DNA of 64,000 nt from JAJDUF01 sp965214295 (GTDB lineage: Bacteria; Chloroflexota; UBA11872; UBA12225; JAJDUF01), in contig OZ243944.1 of assembly GCA_965214295.1 (NCBI GenBank), positions 1,674,001-1,738,000 of the forward strand, given 5' to 3'. The translations under genes and the position numbers were made by a program. This document shows, one piece after another, positions 8,622-17,512 of this stretch; positions within the stretch are counted from its first letter, which is position 1, and each line of letters begins with the position of its first letter. The notes beneath the pieces are model-generated. The model did not search any database. It had not been told where the DNA came from and saw only the letters and a program-made list of their open reading frames with translations.

Positions 8622-9114
8622 GCTCGGAGGCCTCCGCTGGGGAGATGGACCGGTGGAACGACTCTGCGTATGGTTCGGGACGAAGCTGCCGGCTCGCAGC
8701 CGACAGTGTTCTAGCGCTCTGCTCCTCCTTCTCTAGTGGACATTTCCCATATCAACCGACCGGCGCACGGCAACTCTTGATGGAGGGGATGCTACAAGCA
8801 TCTTCCGACCATGTCAAGACTTGCCGTAGCGCAACGCACGCAATCATCATCGGTTGAGCGTCATTGATCGTCGTGCAAAGCCGCTCCAGGGTAGGGGCAC
8901 GACATCTGCGCCCCACAAGCGGTATTTCCGCATGTTTTTATCGTTTGCAGGTCCTTGTCAGTCGGCCCCGACCGCTGTATGCTAAGGCCACTGTCCGTGC
9001 CGCCAGGGAATACGGGGCACGGGCGGAAGCGCCTGAAGCTCGCCGGGCGTCGCGTCACTGGGCGAGCGCAGCAGCCGCTCCCCCTGGGGAGCGCGTGGCG
9101 AGAGGGAGAAGCCA
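8622..9114. other. divergent control region between hydrolase and binding-protein genes
   Basis: No gene is supported here. The stretch holds a dyad GATGCT-ACA-AGCATC (8788-8802), a degraded copy of the GTAGGGGC palindrome (about 8891-8916), and a promoter-like pair before the lipoprotein gene. The divergent flanking genes make this a likely control region for both. Confidence 0.5.
8955..8983 (+). promoter_or_regulatory. sigma70-like promoter for binding-protein gene
   Basis: TTGTCA, a 17-base spacer and TATGCT. It would give a leader of about 125 bases ahead of the lipoprotein gene. Motif match only. Confidence 0.35.
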
Positions 9115-10698
9115 ATGGCAAGCGTGATTCGCCGACGGTATCTGGGAGGCGCCGCCGCTGCGTTGGGTGGTCTGCTGGCCGTCGCCTGTGGCGAGATCGA
9201 AGTCCGCTACGTGCAAGGGCCGGCGGGGCCGGCGGGACCAGCGGGCGCGCAGGGCGAGCGGGGCGCGACCGGCGCGGCTGGTGCCAAGGGGGCCACCGGG
9301 TCAGCGGGGCAAACGCAGACGATCGTGCAGGAGAAGGTGGTCACGGTCGAAAAGCCGGTGGTCGTGGAGAAGGTAGTCACCGTCGACCGGCCGGTGGTCG
9401 TCGAGAAGACGGTCGAGGTGCCGGCCAAGGCGGCACCGCTGCGGCGGGTCGTCCTGTGGACCTACTTCTGGCGGGCCGGTGCCAACATGAGCGAGCGCGG
9501 TACCGGCTTCCTGGACCTGACCAACCGGTGGAACGCGCAAGGCACGAACATCACGATGGGCCTGGAGGCGCTATCCGGGCAGGGCAAGACGAATACTGCC
9601 AAGGTGATTGCCAGCTACGCGGCGGGCGTGCCGCCCGATCTGCTGCACAGCGCCTATTGGGACAAGGGCGTGTATGGAATCCGCGACATGGTGGTGGAGC
9701 TGGAGGGGACGTTCATCAAGGCGGACAAGGAGTATGCCGCCACGATGGATGACTTCTACCCCCACCTGTTGGAGTCGAGCTACTGGCAGGGCAAGTTGTG
9801 GAGCCTGCCCCAGGAAACGAACTCCAACCTGCCCTACACGAACCTCGCCTACGTGCGGGAAGCAGGCCTGGACACGCTGAAGCTCGGCTACACCTGGGAC
9901 GACTGGGTGGAGTACCTGAAAAAGCTCCAGCAGTTCCTCGGCCCCGGTATCGAGACCGGTAAGTGGGCGATGACCGGCTTGGTACAGCGCGCCTCGGGCT
10001 TCATCAATCTGCTGAAGGAGAACGGCGGCGAATACTTCAACGAGGACCGGACGAAAGTCGCCTTCAATAGCCCGGAGGGGGTGGAGGCGATGCAGTATAC
10101 CGCTGACTTGGTGCATAGGCACCAGGTCCATGCGCCGCACCCGGACATCATCAAGGCCGCCGGGTTGGAAAACCCCAACTTCCCCAGCGGTACCATCGCC
10201 ATGGAATGGGAGACAAGCGCGTATCGCGTGGTGCAGTGGGCCGAGCGGATCGGCGGCTTGGAGAACATGTACGTTGCGCCCTCCCCCACCAAGAAGCAGC
10301 CGTTCATCGCCAACCTGGGCCAGAACACGGCCATGTTCAAGACCAGCAGCCAGCAACAGGATGCTGCTTGGCAGGTCATGCGCTGGCTCACGAGTACGGA
10401 ACCGGCAGCGCATTACGCGGCCGTGACGTTCTTCCTGCCGCCGCGCAAGTCGGTGCTGACGACGCCGGAGTACGCGCAGAATCTCAAGGACGTGCCGCAG
10501 TTCAAGACCTTCGTGGATGCGCTCGAGTACGGGTACCGGCCGTTCCACCCCGAGTTCCCCGAGATCTATGGCACCTTCCAAAACCTAGTATCGCGGCCGA
10601 GTTGGAAGGAGCTGCGCTCGGTGAAGGACGACTTGGACGAGGCGGCCCGCGTCATCAACGCCAAGCTCGACGAGTTCCAGCAGCGGACCGGCTCGTAG
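9115..10698 (+). CDS. ABC-type sugar-binding lipoprotein with collagen-like stalk
   Basis: A 527-residue extracytoplasmic solute-binding protein of the sugar type. The leader IRRRYLGG has a twin-arginine-like motif and ends in a lipobox with Cys25. Residues 35-65 are about ten G-X-Y triplets (GPAGPAGPAGAQGERG and on), followed at 70-103 by valine-rich repeats alternating EKVVTVEKPVVV-like units. The binding domain then follows, with sugar-binding-protein motifs such as the LPQETN hinge region and the FLPPRKSV segment near the C-terminus. Collagen-like triplets between lipid anchor and ligand domain are unusual; the valine/lysine stalk is familiar from Chloroflexota binding proteins. GGGAG precedes the ATG. 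No permease or ATPase gene follows. Confidence 0.85.
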   Translation: MASVIRRRYLGGAAAALGGLLAVACGEIEVRYVQGPAGPAGPAGAQGERGATGAAGAKGATGSAGQTQTIVQEKVVTVEKPVVVEKVVTVDRPVVVEKTVEVPAKAAPLRRVVLWTYFWRAGANMSERGTGFLDLTNRWNAQGTNITMGLEALSGQGKTNTAKVIASYAAGVPPDLLHSAYWDKGVYGIRDMVVELEGTFIKADKEYAATMDDFYPHLLESSYWQGKLWSLPQETNSNLPYTNLAYVREAGLDTLKLGYTWDDWVEYLKKLQQFLGPGIETGKWAMTGLVQRASGFINLLKENGGEYFNEDRTKVAFNSPEGVEAMQYTADLVHRHQVHAPHPDIIKAAGLENPNFPSGTIAMEWETSAYRVVQWAERIGGLENMYVAPSPTKKQPFIANLGQNTAMFKTSSQQQDAAWQVMRWLTSTEPAAHYAAVTFFLPPRKSVLTTPEYAQNLKDVPQFKTFVDALEYGYRPFHPEFPEIYGTFQNLVSRPSWKELRSVKDDLDEAARVINAKLDEFQQRTGS

Positions 10699-10857
10699 CG
10701 GCGCTGGCCGGCAAGCGAGCGAGAGCATACGCCGCCGGGTTTGTCCTGGTGGCGTATTGCGTTGTTTGGCCTTCAGCCATCAGCCATCGGTGGGCCGGCG
10801 GGAGCCTCGCCGCTCGCGGTACGCTGCTGGTTGACCACTTCCACAGGGAGGCACTTC

Positions 10858-11868
10858 GTGACGAAAGCGGCATTGATCGGCTGCGGTGGGATGGGGCGTG
10901 GCCATGCGCGGAGCGCCCCGCAGCATGGTGTTGAGGTGGTGGCCTTCTGCGATGTTATCGCGGCGGCTGCCGAGCGGGCGCGGGCAGAGTTTGGCGGTCG
11001 CTACGCCACCACGGACGCCGGCCGGATTATGCGCGACGACAGCATTGATCTGGTCATCATTGCCACGCACCATGACGCCCACCATCCGCTGGCGGTGGCC
11101 GGGGCGCGGGCCGGCAAGCAGTTGCTCGTGGAAAAGCCGCTGTGCCAGACCCGTGAGCAGGCTGTCGAGGTGGCCGAGGCGGTGGACAAGGCCGGGGTCA
11201 AGCTGATCGTCAACTGCAAGTTCCGCATTGCGCCCACGGTGCAGAAGGCGAAGGAGCTGATACCCCATCCCCGAATCAGTCACGGTCAGCTGGCGACCGC
11301 CAACTACGCGCACAAACCGCCGGGCGCCGGCGGCTCCACTTGGATATGGGACAAGGACGATGGTGGTGGACTGCTCATTAGCACGGCAGTCCATACCGTT
11401 GACCTGCTTGCCTACCTGATGGGCAGCGCCGCCGACCGGGTGTACGCCGAGGGGCGGCTGTTCGACCCCCAGAACAAGGGCACCGCCGGGTATCCCGATG
11501 GGTTGGTGGGAACGATCCTGTGGCGGAACGGCGCGCTCTCCACGGTGATTAGCACCGATCAAGGTGTCGGCTACAATCCTCTCGTCTCCAAGTGGTTTCA
11601 CGAGCTGTGGGACGGCGAGCGCAGCGCCGTGTTCACCGCGCATACCGGCCGCGTGGACTTCGGTGGCTGCGACATCTCCTACCTCGACACGCAGGAGCTG
11701 CCCGCCGGGGAGCGGCGCAAGGCCTCCATGCTGCTCGATCTGCTGGAGGCGATCCGCACCGACGGCGAGACGCTATGCGACGCGCATGATGGCGTGCAGA
11801 CCGTCTCCATCTGCAACGCCCTCGACGCGGCCGCCCGCACCGGCCGGCCCCAGACCGTGCCGAGCTAA
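10858..11868 (+). CDS. Gfo/Idh/MocA-family oxidoreductase
   Basis: A 336-residue NAD(P)-dependent sugar dehydrogenase-like protein. The Rossmann motif ALIGCGGMGRGH opens the protein, VEKPLCQTREQA carries the conserved EKP, and a GGGLLISTAVHTVDLL segment supplies the substrate-side His/Asp. The GTG start is chosen because GGGAGG lies seven bases upstream; the longer frame has no site. It follows the binding-lipoprotein gene on the same strand by about 160 bp and may oxidise the captured sugar (inference). Confidence 0.85.
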   Translation: MTKAALIGCGGMGRGHARSAPQHGVEVVAFCDVIAAAAERARAEFGGRYATTDAGRIMRDDSIDLVIIATHHDAHHPLAVAGARAGKQLLVEKPLCQTREQAVEVAEAVDKAGVKLIVNCKFRIAPTVQKAKELIPHPRISHGQLATANYAHKPPGAGGSTWIWDKDDGGGLLISTAVHTVDLLAYLMGSAADRVYAEGRLFDPQNKGTAGYPDGLVGTILWRNGALSTVISTDQGVGYNPLVSKWFHELWDGERSAVFTAHTGRVDFGGCDISYLDTQELPAGERRKASMLLDLLEAIRTDGETLCDAHDGVQTVSICNALDAAARTGRPQTVPS

Positions 11869-11890
11869 CAGGTGGTCGGTGGTTCCGGCC

Positions 11891-11920
11891 GTCATTGCGG
11901 CGGAAGCTGCAATCCAGTTC
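11891..11920. repeat. dispersed palindromic repeat
   Basis: GTCATTGCGGCGGAAGCTGC with the ATCCAG tail, a hairpin of the same class as at 36726, 48583 and 52981. Confidence 0.6.
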
Positions 11921-12051
11921 ATGCGGAGGGCGCAGCGCGCATTTCCCCTTGCGGCCCGATCCAGGCTAAACTCACTGCGGCGCTAGTGCTCCGTTCCTCC
12001 TGCTCATCACAAGTAGCGGGGCACTGAGGCAGCCGGTCCGAGGAGGAGACG

Positions 12052-12819
12052 ATGGGAGCAACACCAGAGATGGCTGGACAGGTCGCAATTGTCACGGGCA
12101 GCGCGTCGGGGATCGGTCGCGCGTCGGCGCTGGCGTTCGCTCGCGCCGGCGCCCGTGTGGTCGTCAACTACAGCCGGTCCGCGGACGAAGCGCAGGAAAC
12201 GGCGGACCTGGTGCGCGACGCCGGGAGCGAGGCGCTGGTGATCCAGGCCAACGTCGCCAACGCGGCGGAAGTTGACGCCCTGGTCCAGCAGACGCTTGAC
12301 GCCTGGGGACGGGTGGACGTGCTGGTCAACAGCGCCGGTACGACGGTTTTCAAGCCGTACACGAGCCTGGAGGACCTCGACGCGCTCACCGAGGCCGACT
12401 GGGACCGGGTGCTGGCGGTGAACGTCAAGGGGGTCTACTTTGCCTCCAAAGCGGTCGCTGCCCCGATGAAGGCACAGGGCAAAGGCGCCATCATCAATAT
12501 CTCCTCCGTCTCTGCCCTCAAGCCCGTCGGTAGCTCCATCCCGTACTGCGCGTCCAAGGCTGCCGTCCTCTCCTTGACCCAGACGATGGCCTTGGCGCTC
12601 GCTCCGGAAATCCGCGTCAACGCCATCGCCCCAGGGTTCGTGGCCACGCGCTGGTGGACCGGTCGAGAAGACATCGGCCCGGCTTTGGCGGCGACTACGC
12701 CGTTGCAGCGTGGCGGCACGGCCGAGGATATTGCCGAGCTGGTCTACTTTCTCGCCACGAGCGCCGGCTTCACGACCGGAGAGACGCTCGTCGCCGACGG
12801 TGGGCGCACCCTGCGGTAG
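12052..12819 (+). CDS. short-chain dehydrogenase/reductase (SDR)
   Basis: A 255-residue classical SDR that oxidises or reduces a hydroxyl/keto group with NAD(P). The cofactor motif TGSASGIG is at residues 15-22, NSAG follows the fourth strand, and the catalytic Ser plus YCASK (Y-x-x-x-K) are in the usual place. PGFVATRWW and the C-terminal GETLVADGG are also typical. GAGGAG precedes the ATG. It is likely one of the sugar- or sugar-acid-oxidising enzymes of this cluster; substrate unknown. It converges with the sulfatase gene, 31 bp apart. Confidence 0.88.
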   Translation: MGATPEMAGQVAIVTGSASGIGRASALAFARAGARVVVNYSRSADEAQETADLVRDAGSEALVIQANVANAAEVDALVQQTLDAWGRVDVLVNSAGTTVFKPYTSLEDLDALTEADWDRVLAVNVKGVYFASKAVAAPMKAQGKGAIINISSVSALKPVGSSIPYCASKAAVLSLTQTMALALAPEIRVNAIAPGFVATRWWTGREDIGPALAATTPLQRGGTAEDIAELVYFLATSAGFTTGETLVADGGRTLR

Positions 12820-12850
12820 GGACTCCACCTGCCGTTTTCGGCGAGCAAGC

Positions 12851-14374
12851 CTACAGAACCCCGCGCCGGGCCGTTGCGGGTGGTTGTGGGTCGGGGCGGA
12901 GCGGCGGTGGTGAGCTGCGCCTGAGCAGCACGTTGGCCGCGTAGGGGCGTCCGCTGTACGGGTCGTCGAGCATCAGCATCCACTCCCACAGCCGATCTGC
13001 CAGCCGCTCATAGGTAGTGCGGTGGCTTTGGTCGTGGGCCAGGTTGTGCAGTTCGTGAGGGTCGCGGTCCAGATCGTACAGCTCATCGAAATCGAAGGCG
13101 TTGAAGACGAATTTGTAGCGGCCGTCGAGGAGTTGCCGCTGCGTGAAGTTGAAGATGTTGCCGTGATCCTCCATGAACAGCTCGCGCCGCTCCAGGGCCG
13201 CCGCAGCATCCGGCTTGCCGGTCAGGACCGGCAGCAGCGACCGGCCGTGACACGACGCTAACGGCTGGGCACCGGCGATCTCCAGGTAGGTCGGACCGAG
13301 GTCGAGGGTGCGCGCATAGGCATCGCACACCGATCCCGGTGCGATCATCCCTGGCCAACGCATCAGCAGTGGCATGCGGTGGGTCTCCTCATAGGGGTAC
13401 ACGTCCTTGAACCACAGTCCATGCGCGCCCATCATGTCGCCGTGATCGGACGTGAATACGACCAAGGTGTGCTCGGCTTGGTCACTTTCGTCGAGGAACG
13501 CCAGCAGCTTGCCTATGAAGTGGTCAATCATCGTGCAGTAGCCCCAATAATGGGCGATGGACTTGCGGGTATGCTCCTCCGTGATCTCACCGAACCACGA
13601 CTCTCGGACGCGGCGCACGTAGGCCGGCTTACCCTCACCGGTGTCGTGGTAGCTTGCCGGCAGAGGCACGTCGCGCCAGTCATACAGCGAGGCATACGGC
13701 TCCGGCACCAGGTAGGGGTTGTGCGGGCCGGTGAAGTTGGTCCATAGGAACCACGGGCGCTCGTCCGGCTCGTCGGTCAGCGCGCGCAACTGCTCCAGCC
13801 CGGCCGCGGCCTGCAACGCCGTGCCGGTGGCCTCGGGTGCCCCGGCTGCTCGTCCGTAATGCCGCCAGTAGAGACCGCCGGCATCGGTGAATCCCCACTC
13901 ATCCGCGGCGGAGGTATTGGTAGCCCCGCTGGCGTTGCCACTCGCGCCGAGTCCCATCCGCCGCCGGTACGCGGCAGCGTCGAATTGCCGGTTTTCGCTG
14001 TCGAAACCGAGATCGGCGGGCCCCTGCGTCCAGCCGACGTGCCACTTACCGACGTAGCGCATCCGGTAGCCCGCCTCGGACAACTGCCTCCCCCACGTGG
14101 CGCACTCGGGACGGATTTCGCGGGCGATGGCATAGGGCACGTGGCAGTTGTTCAACATGCCGTGCGCGTGCGGGTACAGGCCGGTGACGACGGAGGCCCG
14201 TGCTGGTGAGCAGGGCGTAGTGGCGGTATAGGCACGGCGGAACCAACTGCCCTCCGCGGCCAGCCGCTCCAGTGCCGGTGATCGGCCGGGTGCCGCTGGG
14301 CCGGCCGTTGCGTACTGCTGCTGGTCGGTCATAATCATCAGGACGTTCGGGCGTGCAGGGGGCTGTGTGCTCAT
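12851..14374 (-). CDS. formylglycine-type sulfatase
   Basis: A 507-residue sulfatase, presumably removing sulfate esters from a glycan or small molecule. It has the full signature C-S-P-A-R at Cys55-Arg59 (TTPCSPARASVVTG), the residue turned to formylglycine in active enzymes. N-terminal metal ligands are in MTDQQQ, KWHVGW follows, and FTSDHGDMMGAHG supplies later metal-site residues. No clear signal peptide is visible, so a cytoplasmic location or a different export route is possible. AGGAGGT precedes the ATG. It is a normal-looking counterpart to the Thr-type homologue at 6.9 kb. No maturase gene is in the window. Confidence 0.88.
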   Translation of the reverse strand: MSTQPPARPNVLMIMTDQQQYATAGPAAPGRSPALERLAAEGSWFRRAYTATTPCSPARASVVTGLYPHAHGMLNNCHVPYAIAREIRPECATWGRQLSEAGYRMRYVGKWHVGWTQGPADLGFDSENRQFDAAAYRRRMGLGASGNASGATNTSAADEWGFTDAGGLYWRHYGRAAGAPEATGTALQAAAGLEQLRALTDEPDERPWFLWTNFTGPHNPYLVPEPYASLYDWRDVPLPASYHDTGEGKPAYVRRVRESWFGEITEEHTRKSIAHYWGYCTMIDHFIGKLLAFLDESDQAEHTLVVFTSDHGDMMGAHGLWFKDVYPYEETHRMPLLMRWPGMIAPGSVCDAYARTLDLGPTYLEIAGAQPLASCHGRSLLPVLTGKPDAAAALERRELFMEDHGNIFNFTQRQLLDGRYKFVFNAFDFDELYDLDRDPHELHNLAHDQSHRTTYERLADRLWEWMLMLDDPYSGRPYAANVLLRRSSPPPLRPDPQPPATARRGVL

Positions 14375-14466
14375 GGGTGCTGCACCTCCTGGGCTACTCG
14401 ACGTGGCTGCTTCCGTTATGCTGGGATACTATCTGATGGGTTCGACCGTCCCCGGCTCTCTCCTAT

Positions 14467-14528
14467 GGAGGGAAGGGGGGTCTTGAAGGCGACCGGCAGC
14501 CCTTTCCCTTCACGGAGGGGGTAAAGGG
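14467..14528. repeat. G-rich dispersed repeat
   Basis: GGGAAGGGGGGTC followed by a GCGACCGG-x-AGCCCTT core and a CCCTTCACGGAGGGGG end. A related copy is at about 53919-53955. It lies just upstream of the enolase-superfamily gene. Confidence 0.45.
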
Positions 14529-14561
14529 AGGCGTGTGCGCCGGGCACCAAGGAGCTTGCAA

Positions 14562-15698
14562 GTGAAGATCACCGCTGTCAAGACGTTCCTCGTGGATGCG
14601 TCGCCGCCGGGTGGCTGGAGTGGTGGTGGGCGCAACTGGCTGTTCGTCAAGGTCGAGACCGACGCCGGCATCTACGGACTTGGCGAGGCGAGCGGCTGGC
14701 CGCGCGTTGTCCGGACGGCTATCCAGGACCTCACCCCCGTCGTGGTCGGCGAGGACCCGGGCCGGATCGAGTATCTCTGGCAGAAGATGCTGCTGGCCAT
14801 GATGGGGCACGGGATGACCGGCGTCGTGGGCGGCGGGGCGATGACCGGCATCGAGATTGCTCTCTGGGACATCCTGGGCAAGAAGCTCGGCGTACCGGTA
14901 TGTGACTTGCTGGGCGGTCGCCTGCGGGACCGCGTCCGCGTCTATGCCCACGCCAGCACCCCGGAGCGCGCACAGGAGCTAATCGAGCGCGGCTATACCT
15001 GCTTCAAGTGCGGCAGCTTGCAGCACCCGGTCAGGACTGTCAAGACTCTGCGGGAGGCCGTCGGCGACGATATTGACTTGTGCATTGACGTGCATGGGCC
15101 GCCCTGGTTTAGTGTGCCCGATGCCATCCGGGTTGGGCAGGCGCTCGAAGAGTACGGGCTGCTGTTCTACGAAGACCCCGTGCCGCCCGAAAATATCGAG
15201 TCGCTGGCAAAGGTGGCACGAGCCATAGACGTGCCCCTTGCCTGCGGCGAGCGGTCCAGCACCATCTACGGCTTTCGCGAGCTGATCGAGCGCGACATCG
15301 TGGACGTGATCCAGCCCGATACCGGCCGCGCCGGGGGCCTGTTGCAGATGAAGAAGGTCGCCGCTCAGGCCGAGGCACACCACATCATGGTCGCTCCCCA
15401 CGACGGGTCGCTCGGACCGATTGCCGAGGCGGCAGCGGTGCAGCTGATGGCCACGCTGCCCAACTTTCTCATCTTGGAGCACATGGCCGACGACGTACCC
15501 TGGCGGTACGAGCTAATCGAAGAGTTTCCGCTGCACGACAGCCACTTCAGCGTGCCCGACCGCCCCGGCCTCGGCATCGAGCTAAACGAAGCGGTCGCCC
15601 GCGCCCATCCCGGCGGGTCGAACGTCAACCGACCGGGGCCGGCAGTACGCACCTACGTCGAATCACGCCTGAGCCGCCGCCGGCTGACGCAGCCGTAG
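14562..15698 (+). CDS. enolase-superfamily (mandelate racemase-type) dehydratase
   Basis: A 378-residue enolase-superfamily enzyme, probably a sugar-acid dehydratase making a 2-keto-3-deoxy acid. Metal ligands appear in order as Asp in LCIDVHG, Glu in FYEDPVPPEN and Glu in ACGERSS, and a base His sits in VAPHDGSLG. The usual K-x-K of the second strand reads FKCG. The PVPPEN segment resembles galactonate-dehydratase-like groups. The GTG start follows AAGGAG; the longer frame upstream lacks a site. It belongs with the sulfatase and oxidoreductase genes on the catabolic side of the window. Confidence 0.85.
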   Translation: MKITAVKTFLVDASPPGGWSGGGRNWLFVKVETDAGIYGLGEASGWPRVVRTAIQDLTPVVVGEDPGRIEYLWQKMLLAMMGHGMTGVVGGGAMTGIEIALWDILGKKLGVPVCDLLGGRLRDRVRVYAHASTPERAQELIERGYTCFKCGSLQHPVRTVKTLREAVGDDIDLCIDVHGPPWFSVPDAIRVGQALEEYGLLFYEDPVPPENIESLAKVARAIDVPLACGERSSTIYGFRELIERDIVDVIQPDTGRAGGLLQMKKVAAQAEAHHIMVAPHDGSLGPIAEAAAVQLMATLPNFLILEHMADDVPWRYELIEEFPLHDSHFSVPDRPGLGIELNEAVARAHPGGSNVNRPGPAVRTYVESRLSRRRLTQP

Positions 15699-15702
15699 CC
15701 CC

Positions 15703-15732
15703 TTGGTAGCCGGAGACGACACAGGCTATCAT
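15703..15732 (+). promoter_or_regulatory. promoter-like sequence for the toxin-antitoxin-like pair
   Basis: TTGGTA, 18 bases, TATCAT, about 70 bases ahead of the XRE-ImmA gene. The same -10 hexamer occurs before the lipoprotein gene at 58.3 kb. Motif match only. Confidence 0.3.
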
Positions 15733-15800
15733 CTGGGGTATTGGGAAGAGGTTCGCCTATCTGGACGCACTCCGCCTCGCGCGGTGGAGAGGCAAGCGAG

Positions 15801-16982
15801 ATGACTGAGGCATTTGTCACGCCGGAAATCATCACGTGGGCACGGGGCCGCTTCAAGTGGGACCACGAGATGCTCGCAAAACGAGTGGGCGTCAACGTGC
15901 GTACCGTCATTGCCTGGGAAACTGGCAAGAAGCGCCCCACTCAGCGGCAAGCGACCAAGCTCGCCGCCAAACTTCACGTTCCCTTGGGGTATCTGTGGCT
16001 CAACGCGCCACCAGCACTTGAGGTACCGATACCTGATCTTCGCACTGTTAGCGGTGTCGGGCCCCAGCCACCCAGCGCAAACTTTATAGATGTTCTGTAC
16101 GATGCACGTAGAAAACAGCAATGGTATCGAGAATACTTGCAGAGCGAGGGGGCACGACCACTCCCATTTGTGGGCAGATTTCCTCTGAAATATGATCCTA
16201 GATTCGGTGATGTTGCTGATGACATGAGAGCTACTATAGGCGTTGATAATGCACGACAGAAATCCAAGAAACACCTTCAATTTCTCGGTTTTCTTGCGGA
16301 AAATGCAGATAAAATAGGGATACTTGTATTGCGGAGTGACAAGGTGGGGAATAACACACGCCGAAAAATAAATGTTGATGAATTTCGTGGCTTTGCGTTC
16401 GTTGATGACTTAGCACCACTGGTTTTCATCAACAGTGCCGATACTCCTGCTGCCAGGATATTCACACTGGCGCATGAGCTTGCTCACGTGTGGATCGGAG
16501 AAAGCGGAATATCTAACCCAACCGCAATCGGCATGGTTTTGCAGAAGGATAATCGCATCAATCGCTTCTGTAATCAGGTTGCGGCCGAGCTTCTTATACC
16601 AGCTGCGAGTTTTGTGGAAAAATGGCAACAAGGTGGAAATGTCGAAGAAAACATAACGGCGATGAGCGAATTCTATCACGTGAGCCGCACTGCGGTCCTG
16701 ATTCGAGCCTATGAGCATGAGCTTCTGCCTGATGAAATCTATCGTCTTAAGCTTGAGCGACTGCAGCAATGGGAAATTCAGGAGCCTCAAGGTGGTGGCG
16801 GGAGTTTCTGGAACAACTTCCTTGCCAGCAATAGCCACACCTTGGTTCACGCGGTGCTTACCTCTGCCGCGGAGGGCCGCATTTCCGAGCGTGATGCGGC
16901 AACCTTGCTAAGTCTCACCAATCGTAAGACGCTGAGATCGGCACAAGAGAAATTCATTCGTAGGCAGGTAGTCGGTGCCTGA
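15801..16982 (+). CDS. XRE-family / ImmA-IrrE metallopeptidase, antitoxin-like
   Basis: A 393-residue two-part protein. Residues about 8-65 form a helix-turn-helix of the Xre/Cro type (LAKRVGVNVRTVIAWETGKK). The C-terminal part carries the zinc peptidase motif HELAH at residues 225-229 with an AAELLIP segment downstream, the ImmA/IrrE arrangement. Such proteins are commonly partnered with DUF4411 PIN-like proteins and probably act as the antitoxin or regulator. GGAGAGG precedes the ATG. Its end overlaps the next gene by eight bases. Base use becomes strikingly AT-rich after the HTH part, a sign of transfer. Autoregulation through the HTH is expected but not shown. Confidence 0.85.
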   Translation: MTEAFVTPEIITWARGRFKWDHEMLAKRVGVNVRTVIAWETGKKRPTQRQATKLAAKLHVPLGYLWLNAPPALEVPIPDLRTVSGVGPQPPSANFIDVLYDARRKQQWYREYLQSEGARPLPFVGRFPLKYDPRFGDVADDMRATIGVDNARQKSKKHLQFLGFLAENADKIGILVLRSDKVGNNTRRKINVDEFRGFAFVDDLAPLVFINSADTPAARIFTLAHELAHVWIGESGISNPTAIGMVLQKDNRINRFCNQVAAELLIPAASFVEKWQQGGNVEENITAMSEFYHVSRTAVLIRAYEHELLPDEIYRLKLERLQQWEIQEPQGGGGSFWNNFLASNSHTLVHAVLTSAAEGRISERDAATLLSLTNRKTLRSAQEKFIRRQVVGA

Positions 16983-17457
16983 CTACTGGCTTGACTCGGA
17001 TACTTTGATTCGGCCGTATCGGGAGCTTACCTTTGATTGGCTGCCGAGCCTCTGGACGATCCTGCGGGAGAAGGGTGTGGAGGGAATCATTGCGAGTAGT
17101 TTGTATGTCTATGAAGAACTCAAGGATGGTGATGACGCTCTAGCGAAATGGGCTGAGGAGTGCCGGGACTTTGGGTTGTGGGTGCCGGCCGACGAGAGTG
17201 TCCAGCATGCCTACTCCACAATTGCAAACTATGTAGTGCAGCATCGGACTTATTCTCCGGAGCATGTGGCTATGTTCCTGGGCAAGGCTGATGCATGGAT
17301 CATCGCGCATGCTCTGGCCGGTGGTGGCAGAGTGGTCACGTTCGAGGTGTCTCAGCCGCTATCAGCGAGGCCCAAAATCCCGGATGTCGCTGGCAATTTC
17401 GGGGTGGACTGCTTAACGCTACATGAAATGCTCAGGGAAATGGAGGTAAGAATCTAA
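16975..17457 (+). CDS. DUF4411-family PIN-like protein, putative toxin
   Basis: A 160-residue protein starting at GTG inside the end of the preceding gene (8-base overlap), so translation is probably coupled. The N-terminus YWLDSDTLI has the first acidic motif of a PIN-type nuclease fold, and later acidic positions occur in GKADAWIIAHAL. Length and partner fit the DUF4411 family, thought to be an RNase-like toxin arm next to ImmA/IrrE proteins. Toxicity and RNA target are inference from the family pairing. Confidence 0.8.
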   Translation: MPDYWLDSDTLIRPYRELTFDWLPSLWTILREKGVEGIIASSLYVYEELKDGDDALAKWAEECRDFGLWVPADESVQHAYSTIANYVVQHRTYSPEHVAMFLGKADAWIIAHALAGGGRVVTFEVSQPLSARPKIPDVAGNFGVDCLTLHEMLREMEVRI

Positions 17458-17512
17458 GGTGCTTCCGTGTTGCGGCGTATCCATGCGCCGTCTTCCTCGG
17501 CCGCTGGCACGG

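Noticed and set aside
9571..10581. Minus-strand 336-residue frame
   Set aside because: Antisense to the binding-lipoprotein gene; composition is typical of a GC-rich shadow.
9115..10698. Complete ABC transporter operon
   Set aside because: No permease or ATPase frame follows either binding-lipoprotein gene.
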